A stretch of DNA of 12,968 nt from an uncultured Bacillota bacterium (lineage in GTDB: Bacteria > Bacillota > Clostridia > Christensenellales > UBA1242). Shown in pieces: positions 7,599 to 12,968 of the stretch. The notes under the pieces were generated by a model. The model saw only the letters and a list, made by a program, of their open reading frames with translations, made no database searches and was not told the DNA's origin. The number at the start of each line of letters is the position of its first letter. Positions within the stretch are counted from its first letter, which is position 1. Position numbers and translations under genes: made by a program. The stretch is taken from the NCBI GenBank assembly GCA_900545735.1, contig URAC01000025.1, forward strand, positions 1 to 12,968. Reading direction: 5' to 3'.

Positions 7599-7622
7599 TT
7601 TTCGACAGATTGCTCTTTTTTT
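7589..7622 (+). terminator. Rho-independent terminator of the Spo0A-like gene
   Basis: AGCAATCT (7589-7596) pairs with AGATTGCT (7607-7614) across a ten-base loop and is followed by CTTTTTTT. The stem overlaps the end of the coding sequence and its stop codon. Confidence 0.85.
7601..7607 (-). promoter_or_regulatory. Sequence matching a Spo0A box (0A box)
   Basis: TTCGACA is the exact complement of the B. subtilis 0A box TGTCGAA. It lies in the loop of the terminator, three bases after the stop of the Spo0A-like gene and about 50 bases upstream of the -10 of the next gene. A single 7-mer is expected about once by chance in a window of this size and composition, so the functional claim is weak. 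Confidence 0.25.
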
Positions 7623-7633
7623 ATGCAAATTTT

Positions 7634-7680
7634 TTAACAAATAAAGTTTTTAAAACATATATAATTAAATTAAAGGTGGT
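7634..7680 (+). promoter_or_regulatory. Promoter and ribosome site of the 7686 gene
   Basis: TTAACA (7634-7639) stands 18 bases before TATATA (7658-7663); the overlapping TATAAT at 7660-7665 would give a 20-base spacer. A strong AAAGGTGGT ribosome site (7672-7680) is five bases before the ATG at 7686. The leader would be very short. Confidence 0.5.
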
Positions 7681-7685
7681 GTATT

Positions 7686-8624
7686 ATGCATAATCAGCAA
7701 ACACTTGTTTTATCAAGTTTGAATAACGGCAATGAAAAAGCGGTTTTAAATTTTGAAATTAAAGGCAAAGAATTGCAAGGCAAAATAAGACTATATAATT
7801 TTGCAAACAAGCCAACAGGTATTTTAACTTTGGGAATATTGACTGACGGAGTAGTTGTTAAAAGCGCGTTAAAAGATTTAGGAAAGAATGTTTATTCTTT
7901 TAGCACCTCTTGCGATTCAGAGTTAAAAAAATATACTTGTGCTTTAATAAATGTTTCGGGAGGAGTTGCAAAGCCTTTACTTTTGGGAGCAAGCAACGGA
8001 ACAAAGCCAAATTCTATGGATTATAGACTGGCGGAGAATTTATATTTATTAGACGAAAAAGATTTATCGCAAAATCAAATTCAGCAAAAGTTAGATGATG
8101 CAGGCATTGATTATGATGATGAGGAAAAAGAATGTATAAACAGAGCAATTTCCGCTGAAATGGGCGGAAGTGAAAAATGTGCTAGTTGCAAATATCGTGA
8201 AGCATTCTTTGCAGGCTGTGAAAAGCAAGATGTAAATAAAAACACAAATCAAAAACAGACCTTTATAACTTTAAACGATGATGACATAAATTTTTATGAT
8301 GAAATAAAAGAGCAGTTAGACGCTTTATTTGAAAGGTATCCTGAAGAAACATTCTTATGCGAAGTTATTCCAAATTCAAAGTGGATAAAGGTTGATTATG
8401 AGGATAGCGGGGAATATTATGTTATTGGTTTAATCTATGAAAATGAAAAATTAAAATTTATTAGTTATGGCATTCCAGGGCAATATGATGTTGCTCCTCC
8501 AAGAGAACTTTCGGAGAATGCGCAGTGGCTGCCACTTGACCCAGACAAGCCACAAGATTTAGGATATTGGTTAACTTATCAAGATGCGCAAAATGGCGAA
8601 TCTATCGATGTTAATGTTTCATAA
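7686..8624 (+). CDS. Protein of unknown function with a cysteine cluster
   Basis: I do not recognise this 312-residue protein with any named function. It has no signal peptide or membrane segment, so it is probably cytoplasmic. Residues about 5-105 look like a beta-rich domain (VLNFEIKGKELQGKIRLYN, then TGILTLGILTDGVVVKSAL). A charged linker follows (about 110-160). A cysteine group then appears, KCASCKYREAFFAGC at 164-178 (C165, C168, C178, with C150 nearby), which could hold a metal. The C-terminal domain (about 195-305) contains WIKVDYEDSGEYYVIGLIY and ends with GYWLTYQDAQNGESI; its style recalls uncharacterised proteins of Clostridia, but that is a weak recollection. It has its own promoter and ribosome site, follows the Spo0A-like gene by 87 bases including a terminator, and converges on the lipoprotein gene. 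The composition is acidic, especially in the second half. Confidence 0.85.
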   Translation: MHNQQTLVLSSLNNGNEKAVLNFEIKGKELQGKIRLYNFANKPTGILTLGILTDGVVVKSALKDLGKNVYSFSTSCDSELKKYTCALINVSGGVAKPLLLGASNGTKPNSMDYRLAENLYLLDEKDLSQNQIQQKLDDAGIDYDDEEKECINRAISAEMGGSEKCASCKYREAFFAGCEKQDVNKNTNQKQTFITLNDDDINFYDEIKEQLDALFERYPEETFLCEVIPNSKWIKVDYEDSGEYYVIGLIYENEKLKFISYGIPGQYDVAPPRELSENAQWLPLDPDKPQDLGYWLTYQDAQNGESIDVNVS

Positions 8625-8652
8625 AAAAACACGATTTTAAATCGTGTTTTTT
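8624..8652. terminator. Bidirectional terminator between convergent genes
   Basis: A run of six A (8624-8629), then CACGAT, a short AT loop, ATCGTG and six T (8647-8652) form a symmetrical hairpin. It has a U-tract on either strand and serves the plus-strand 7686 gene and the minus-strand lipoprotein gene, whose stop codons lie at its edges. Confidence 0.9.
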
Positions 8653-8654
8653 AA

Positions 8655-10568
8655 TTATGCTAATGGGTTAAGGTCTGTGTAAACTTTTTCATATTTGATA
8701 ACATTTGCTGCACTGTTTAAATCTTTTTTAAGTTCTGCAACTTTGTTGCTGTAAACGTTAGAATAAATTCCTTCATAAATCAAATCGAATAATGTTTTAT
8801 TTCCTAAAAGACCTAATCTCTTTTCAGATAATACTTTCAATGCATCAGCGCCTAAACTTTCAACTGTGAAATCTTTTGAATCAAAACTTTCAAATGGATT
8901 TGATATTTCACCTGCATACATTATAACATCAAAGCCGCCATAAGAGAATTTGTCAACTTTAATTTCTTTGCCATCTTCATCTTTAACTGCATTGCCATTT
9001 TCGTCTTTAACAGTTTCTGTCGTCCAACTTTCCATATAGAACTTATCTGATATATCACCAAGTTGTCCAGCGCCTTCATTATATAATTTACGTGCTTCAT
9101 CAACAAATTCGTCTAAGTAGCTGCCTTTATCTTCAGTTCCAACAACATAACCATACCAGTTAGTGTGTTCTCCACCAAAGTAATCTTTTTGAATTTGAAG
9201 TGAACCAGCATCAGTTGTGTATTTATATAAATATTTGTTGAAGATGTCGCCTTTTTCATAAGCAGTTGTTGCTTCTGCAAGTTCTGCTTGCAATTCTGCC
9301 ATCATTTCGTCAAAAGTTTTTGCATTATCGTCTGTGCTCTTAACGATGATTGTTCCTTCTTCATCTCTTTCGTTAAGTCTGATTTTAGATTTTTCTTCTT
9401 CTAAAACCTTTTTATATTCTTTTCCTTCGCTATCAGTTCCATCTTTCCAAGCTTTATAAGCTTCGTTGATTCTATCAACTTGTTCATCTGAGAATTTTAC
9501 AATGATGTGATAAACCATAAAGTAAGTTTCTTCAATATCTGGAACATAGAAAATATCTCCAATGCTGAAGCTCTTTGAACCATAAGAACCATAAAGATTT
9601 GCTTCACGAATTGATTTCATAACTTCAGTTGCAAACAAATCTGGATTTTCTTGATATCTTTCGTAGTTCTCTTTAACTTTAGCAACATAGTAATTTAAAA
9701 CTTCTTGTTCTGTTATGTCAATGTCCTTGATTGTGTATTGATAGAGTTTTGTTGTTACAAAGTTTTTATAGATAATGTCATATATTCTTTGTAGTTCTCT
9801 TTCAAATACGCTGCTTTCATCTTTTGATAAGCCTCTTCCATCTTCATTTTTCAAGAGTCTTGCAATGTAAAGCCTGTATGCTTCTTGAGCAACTGCCTTT
9901 TCAGTTGCATCTTCGCTGCTTAATTTTTCATAAACAAAACTTGAAAAATCTAACAACTCTTCAGGTTCAACATAAGAACTATATTCTTTTTCATCAACAT
10001 ATTCATATTCAATTTCGCCTTCTTCATCTGTTTTTGCGACTAAATATTGAACTTTGATTTTAACTTCATATTTACCAGTTTCTTCATTGTATTCAACGAT
10101 AGCGCTTGGAGAATATTCTGTATAAACATATTGAGAATCAGTTGATTTTTCTTCTTCATCATCTTCTTCTGGTGTTAATCCCAACAACTTTTTAGCGTCT
10201 TCTTCAAAACTTTCTAAGTTTTTAATAATAGCTTTAAAAGTTTGGTCATAGATATAATTCTTTTCAGTTGGTGTTAAAACAATTTCTCCACTTTCAATCA
10301 AAGAATTTGCTTTGTTGAGCAACAATCTTTCCGTGATTAAATCTTCAATCATCTTATCGAATGCTTTATCACTGTATGAATTGTAATAGCTTGAAAAATA
10401 TGTGTCATAAGCATTTTTAATGTCTTTCTTTGTTATGACAGTTCCATCAACCAAAATTGCAGTTTGGTCATATTCTGCTGCTTGATTTGTTTGCAAAAGC
10501 CCGCAACCAGCGAACATAAAGCAAACGCTTAATATAATTGCTAATACTCCAAAAAATCTTTTTTTCAC
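8655..10568 (-). CDS. PrsA/SurA-like lipoprotein foldase with divergent, split parvulin domain
   Basis: The 637-residue product starts with a lipoprotein signal: MKKR, a hydrophobic stretch at 5-20, then FAGC with the expected lipidated Cys22. It should be anchored outside the membrane. A SurA/PrsA-type N-terminal chaperone domain follows (VDGTVITKKDIKNAYD at 40-55, then a helical region with LITERLLLNKA at 77-87). A parvulin-like prolyl isomerase signature appears in two parts: VYHIIVKFSDE at 352-362, and after an insert of about 80 charged residues, FNKYLYKYTTDAGS (443-456), DEFVDEARKLYNEG (486-499) and YGGFDVIMYAGEIS (543-556). The insert and weak active-site motifs mean isomerase activity is uncertain. 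The protein is very acidic between 130 and 220. Such proteins help secreted proteins fold. Start is GTG at 10568, chosen because AGGAGA sits seven bases upstream and the signal peptide begins there. Confidence 0.85.
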   Translation of the reverse strand: MKKRFFGVLAIILSVCFMFAGCGLLQTNQAAEYDQTAILVDGTVITKKDIKNAYDTYFSSYYNSYSDKAFDKMIEDLITERLLLNKANSLIESGEIVLTPTEKNYIYDQTFKAIIKNLESFEEDAKKLLGLTPEEDDEEEKSTDSQYVYTEYSPSAIVEYNEETGKYEVKIKVQYLVAKTDEEGEIEYEYVDEKEYSSYVEPEELLDFSSFVYEKLSSEDATEKAVAQEAYRLYIARLLKNEDGRGLSKDESSVFERELQRIYDIIYKNFVTTKLYQYTIKDIDITEQEVLNYYVAKVKENYERYQENPDLFATEVMKSIREANLYGSYGSKSFSIGDIFYVPDIEETYFMVYHIIVKFSDEQVDRINEAYKAWKDGTDSEGKEYKKVLEEEKSKIRLNERDEEGTIIVKSTDDNAKTFDEMMAELQAELAEATTAYEKGDIFNKYLYKYTTDAGSLQIQKDYFGGEHTNWYGYVVGTEDKGSYLDEFVDEARKLYNEGAGQLGDISDKFYMESWTTETVKDENGNAVKDEDGKEIKVDKFSYGGFDVIMYAGEISNPFESFDSKDFTVESLGADALKVLSEKRLGLLGNKTLFDLIYEGIYSNVYSNKVAELKKDLNSAANVIKYEKVYTDLNPLA

Positions 10569-10615
10569 GATAATCTCCTAGTTTTCTTTTTCTTTTTTTT
10601 CAAATTTGCTTTGAC

Positions 10616-10644
10616 ATTATACTATATAAAATTTTAATTTCCAA
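10616..10644 (-). promoter_or_regulatory. Sigma-A-type promoter of the lipoprotein gene
   Basis: On the minus strand TTGGAA (10644-10639), a 17-base spacer and TATAAT (10621-10616) precede a leader of about 40 purine-rich bases and the ribosome site. It lies between the sigma-factor stop and the lipoprotein start, so the lipoprotein can be expressed independently. No clear terminator separates the two genes, so read-through from the sigma gene is possible. Confidence 0.65.
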
Positions 10645-10665
10645 ACAATAAAAAGACAATTTTTG

Positions 10666-11274
10666 CTACTTTTTTATAAAAGAAAGTTTGCATTTTATTC
10701 TTGTCAAGGCGTTTTCAACGCTTTTAATTGACTTATCAATGGCTGTGGAAATTTCCTTATAAGATTTGCCGTCTAAATAATATGTTAGAACTTGTTTCTC
10801 CAAAGGACTTAAAAGTTTATTTATTTGAGTTATTATTTCATCAACATTTTCTTTGGAAATCAATGTGTTTTCAGCGTCTGGAATATCTGAAGGCAAAACA
10901 AAACTATATTCTTCGCCATTCAAGTCATCTGAACATTCAAATGCTCCTTGATTATTTAAACTAATTGCGTCGGTGAGCATCTTATTTTTCATTCTATTTG
11001 CGCTCTTTATTGCACTTTGAATTTGCCTGGTTATGCAAAGTGTGGCGAAACTTTTAAAGTCAGAATTTTGCGAAATTTTATAACTTTGAAAGCCTTTGAA
11101 AAGCCCAATCATTGCTTCTTGGAAAGTGTCATCTTGGTCGCCTCCAGCAAGGAAATATCTCCTTGAAATCTTCTTTGCAAGTGGTTTATAACGCGCAAAT
11201 AAAATGTCAATATATTCATTATTGCCATTTCTTGCACCATCAATCAATTCATTATCCGTTAGTTTATCTTTCAT
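10666..11274 (-). CDS. sigH: Sigma-70 family RNA polymerase sigma factor, sigma-H (Spo0H) type
   Basis: The 202-residue protein has the two-domain layout of sigma-H, an alternative sigma factor for early sporulation, competence and stationary-phase genes in Bacilli. Region 2 (about 8-92) reads NELIDGARNGNNEYIDILF, then RRYFLAGGDQDDTFQEAMIG (38-57) and FKSFATLCITRQIQSAIKSA (73-92), very close to the RSYFLIGADREDIVQEGMIGL and AFAELCITRQI blocks I know from SigH. Region 4 (about 142-198) has LSPLEKQVLTYYLDGKSYKEI and SIKSVENALTRIKCKL. The usual length is about 215, so the protein is complete. No anti-sigma gene is adjacent. No ribosome site precedes the ATG, and the start falls one to two bases from the predicted transcript start. 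The stop is TAG. Assignment to sigH over a paralogous sigma factor rests on motif similarity. Confidence 0.85.
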   Translation of the reverse strand: MKDKLTDNELIDGARNGNNEYIDILFARYKPLAKKISRRYFLAGGDQDDTFQEAMIGLFKGFQSYKISQNSDFKSFATLCITRQIQSAIKSANRMKNKMLTDAISLNNQGAFECSDDLNGEEYSFVLPSDIPDAENTLISKENVDEIITQINKLLSPLEKQVLTYYLDGKSYKEISTAIDKSIKSVENALTRIKCKLSFIKK

Positions 11275-11311
11275 TTATTGGCATTTTATATGCAAAATCG
11301 GCAAAAGTCAA
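11275..11311 (-). promoter_or_regulatory. Sigma-A-type promoter of the sigma-factor gene
   Basis: Minus-strand TTGACT (11311-11306), a 17-base spacer and TAAAAT (11288-11283) lie only eight bases before the ATG at 11274. The predicted start near 11276 leaves a leader of about two bases and no ribosome site. Confidence 0.65.
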
Positions 11312-11319
11312 CTTTTTGC

Positions 11320-11354
11320 TAGACAAATTGAATTTATTTTATATAATTATAGTT
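11320..11354 (+). promoter_or_regulatory. Sigma-A-type promoter of the tatD-rsmA operon
   Basis: TAGACA (11320-11325), a 16-base spacer and a perfect TATAAT (11342-11347) are followed by seven bases and the ATG at 11355, so the predicted start of transcription is at the start codon. Its -35 lies eight bases from the -35 of the divergent sigma-factor promoter, so the two compete for, or share, one control region. Confidence 0.7.
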
Positions 11355-12185
11355 ATGTTTATAGATATTCACGCACATATAAATGATAGCAAATTGATAG
11401 ATGATGTTGATAATGTGATTGACAGGGCAAATAAAGCGGGGGTCAAATATATTGTCAATGCCACTTGCGATGTTAAGTCCATCAAAGAAACTTTGGAATT
11501 AGTAAAAAAATATGAAAATGTTTATGCAACTCTTGGCATTCACCCACAAGCCATTTTTGAATATGATGACGAGATAGAAGAGTTAATTTATTCTAACAAA
11601 AACAATCAAAAAGTTATTGGAATTGGCGAAATTGGGCTGGATTATCACGATATGGAAACGCAAATTGCATACATCAAACAAGATTATCCACAATATGCAA
11701 ACATAACGGAAGAAGAAGTTAAAAATAAACAAAAAGAAGTCTTTATAAAACAAATTGAATTGGCAAGCAAAATGAATCTGCCAATAGTTGTTCATAGCAG
11801 AGATGCCACGGCAGACACATTGGAAATAATAAAATCAAATATAAACCTGTTAAAAAATAAAGGATTAATACATTGCTTTTCTGGAAGCGTGGAAGTTGCC
11901 AAAGAATATTTTAAAATGGGCTTTTATATCTCCGTTGGTGGCTCAATAACTTTCAAAAATGCTAGGTGTATTCCAGATGTCATTCGTGAATGTGGAATTG
12001 ACAATGTTATGTTAGAAACTGATTGTCCATATTTATCGCCTGAACCATATCGCGGAAAGATAAATGAACCTAAAAATGTTGTTTTAGTTAGCGACAAAAT
12101 AGCGGAAATTTTAGATATAAATTATAGGCAAGTGGAAGAGAAAACGACAGAAAACGCGTTTGCTTTATTTGGAAGGTTGAAATGA
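11355..12185 (+). CDS. tatD: TatD-family metal-dependent deoxyribonuclease
   Basis: TatD enzymes are TIM-barrel hydrolases with 3'-to-5' exonuclease or D-aminoacyl-tRNA deacylase-related roles; the B. subtilis neighbour of rsmA is of this family. The 276-residue product has all metal-ligand motifs: DIHAH at 4-8 (H6, H8), GEIGLDYH at 91-98 (E92), VVHSRDA at 145-151 (H147), IHCFSGS at 172-178 (H173) and ETDCPYLSPEP at 221-231 (D223). Between LDYH and KQKEVF (about 99-124) there is an acidic and polar insertion of about 20 residues compared with typical members. The start is set at 11355 because the DIHAH motif must lie at the N-terminus; an open frame further upstream overlaps the sigma gene and is not used. 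No ribosome site precedes the ATG. The stop overlaps the rsmA start by four bases (ATGA). Confidence 0.93.
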   Translation: MFIDIHAHINDSKLIDDVDNVIDRANKAGVKYIVNATCDVKSIKETLELVKKYENVYATLGIHPQAIFEYDDEIEELIYSNKNNQKVIGIGEIGLDYHDMETQIAYIKQDYPQYANITEEEVKNKQKEVFIKQIELASKMNLPIVVHSRDATADTLEIIKSNINLLKNKGLIHCFSGSVEVAKEYFKMGFYISVGGSITFKNARCIPDVIRECGIDNVMLETDCPYLSPEPYRGKINEPKNVVLVSDKIAEILDINYRQVEEKTTENAFALFGRLK

Positions 12186-12925
12186 TAGAAAATCATAAAT
12201 TTAATAAAAAATTTGGTCAAAATTTTATTTCAGATAAAAATTTGCTTGCAGCGATTGTTAATGATGCACAAATTTCATCAAATGACGAAGTTTTGGAAAT
12301 AGGTGCTGGCGGCGGAGCGTTAACTCAAGAACTTGCAGCAAAAGCCAAAAAAGTTGTTTCTTATGAAATTGATAAAACATTGACAGAACATTTAAATGAA
12401 CTTTCAAAGCAATTTGACAATTTAGAAATAATCATTGATGATGCATTAAAATTGCCAATCCAGGAAATTGAGCAAAATTTTGAAGGAGAATATAAACTTG
12501 TTGCAAATTTACCTTATTATATAACTTCCCCATTGATATTTAAGTTTTTGGAACAAACAAAAAGGTGCAAATCTATAACTGTTATGGTTCAACAAGAAGT
12601 CGCTCAAAGGTTTTGCGCCAAAGCGGGCGATGAAAATTATGGCATTCCTTCGGTGATGTTGAATTTTTATTGTGATTGTAAAATTATGCGCAATGTTTCA
12701 AGAAAAATGTTCTTCCCAATGCCAAATGTGGATTCCGCAGTTATAAGATTGGATAGAAAAGAAATTCCATATAGCGACGAATTTATTTCAAAATTTTCCA
12801 AAATTGTCAACAGTTCATTCGCTATGCGAAGGAAAACTTTAATCAATAATTTGACAAAAAATTTAAAAGTTTCAAAAGAAGAAATCTTAAAAATTTTAAA
12901 AAATTTGAATTTAAGCGAAATGGTC
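12182..12925 (+). CDS. rsmA: 16S rRNA (adenine-1518/1519-N6,N6)-dimethyltransferase RsmA (partial, contig end)
   Basis: RsmA (KsgA) dimethylates two adjacent adenines in the 3' hairpin of 16S rRNA during late 30S assembly. Visible motifs are KKFGQNFISDKN at 9-20, the SAM-binding VLEIGAGGGALTQEL at 37-51, SYEID at 60-64, the catalytic NLPYYI at 109-114, FFPMPNVDSAVIRL at 177-190 and FAMRRKTLINNL at 213-224. Only 248 codons are genomic; the next bases are sequencing adapter, and the six residues after Val248 plus the TGA at 12944-12946 belong to it. About 20-40 C-terminal residues are missing. It overlaps tatD by four bases and is translated in the same operon. The rnmV gene that lies between these two in B. 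subtilis is absent. Confidence 0.93.
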
Positions 12926-12968
12926 CTGTCTCTTATACACATCTGACGCTGCCGACGATAAGGCTCGT
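12926..12968 (+). other. Illumina Nextera adapter contamination at contig end
   Basis: From 12926 the bases equal the reverse complement of the Nextera read-1 adapter: the transposon mosaic end CTGTCTCTTATACACATCT (12926-12944) followed by GACGCTGCCGACGA (12945-12958). The next eight bases, TAAGGCTC, fit the reverse complement of an i5 index (GAGCCTTA, S521 in the Nextera XT v2 set as I recall it), and the final GT begins the next adapter segment. This is not genomic. Confidence 0.98.

Noticed and set aside
9824..10057. Plus-strand open frame rich in Leu and His within the lipoprotein gene
   Set aside because: Its composition is that expected of the antisense of a Glu- and Lys-rich coding region; no supporting signals.
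10569..10668. Terminator between the sigma-factor gene and the lipoprotein gene
   Set aside because: Only AT-rich A and T runs without a GC stem are present; not enough to call a terminator.
11112..11354. Extension of the tatD frame upstream of 11355
   Set aside because: It overlaps the sigma-factor gene on the other strand and places 81 unrelated residues before the DIHAH motif, which belongs at the N-terminus.
12667..12942. Minus-strand open frame beginning MCIRDR
   Set aside because: Its start lies in the adapter and the rest is antisense to rsmA; this N-terminus is a familiar adapter translation artefact.

Overview
The window is a stretch of a low-GC (AT-rich by eye) bacterial chromosome, almost certainly from the Bacillota (Firmicutes), class Clostridia or a relative. 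The reasons are a Spo0A-type DNA-binding protein, a sigma-H-type sigma factor, a RicT (PSP1) gene beside holB, and the clustering of ricT, trmN6, rsmI, tatD and rsmA, which recalls the yaa/yab region of Bacillus subtilis. The right end carries about 43 bases of Illumina Nextera adapter, so the sequence is a draft contig, probably from a metagenome or an uncultured isolate, and the real chromosome ends at about 12925.

Layout. From 6661 down to the left edge lies one long minus-strand operon: holB, ricT, trmN6, rsmI, uvrC, murB and a PHP-domain phosphoesterase cut by the window edge. The genes abut or are separated by at most a few tens of bases. They cover DNA replication (clamp loader), RNA maturation control, tRNA and 16S rRNA methylation, excision repair and peptidoglycan precursor synthesis. 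A 200-base divergent control region (6662-6869) separates this operon from a plus-strand gene for a Spo0A-like regulator with a degenerate receiver domain (6870-7598), which ends in its own terminator. A second plus-strand gene (7686-8624) encodes a 312-residue protein of unknown function with a cysteine cluster. It converges, over a shared bidirectional terminator, with a minus-strand gene for a PrsA/SurA-like lipoprotein foldase (8655-10568). Upstream of that on the same strand is a sigma-H-like sigma factor (10666-11274). Back-to-back promoters at 11275-11354 then lead into a plus-strand tatD-rsmA pair that overlaps by four bases and runs into the adapter.

How the genes fit together. Most are core housekeeping genes. 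The regulatory interest is in the middle, where a Spo0A-type protein and a sigma-H-type factor, the pair that controls entry into sporulation and competence in Bacilli, lie about 3 kb apart. The Spo0A-like protein keeps the DNA-binding domain but has lost the acidic pair of the phosphorylation pocket. Its promoter region carries three copies of a ten-base motif, and a perfect 7-base Spo0A box lies just behind the gene, in the terminator loop. Three operon-leading genes (holB, sigH-like, tatD) have no Shine-Dalgarno sequence, and a good -10 element places the predicted transcript start at or within two bases of the start codon. This suggests leaderless mRNAs. UvrC lacks the usual C-terminal helix-hairpin-helix domain. 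No rRNA, tRNA, CRISPR array, insertion sequence or prophage gene was seen.
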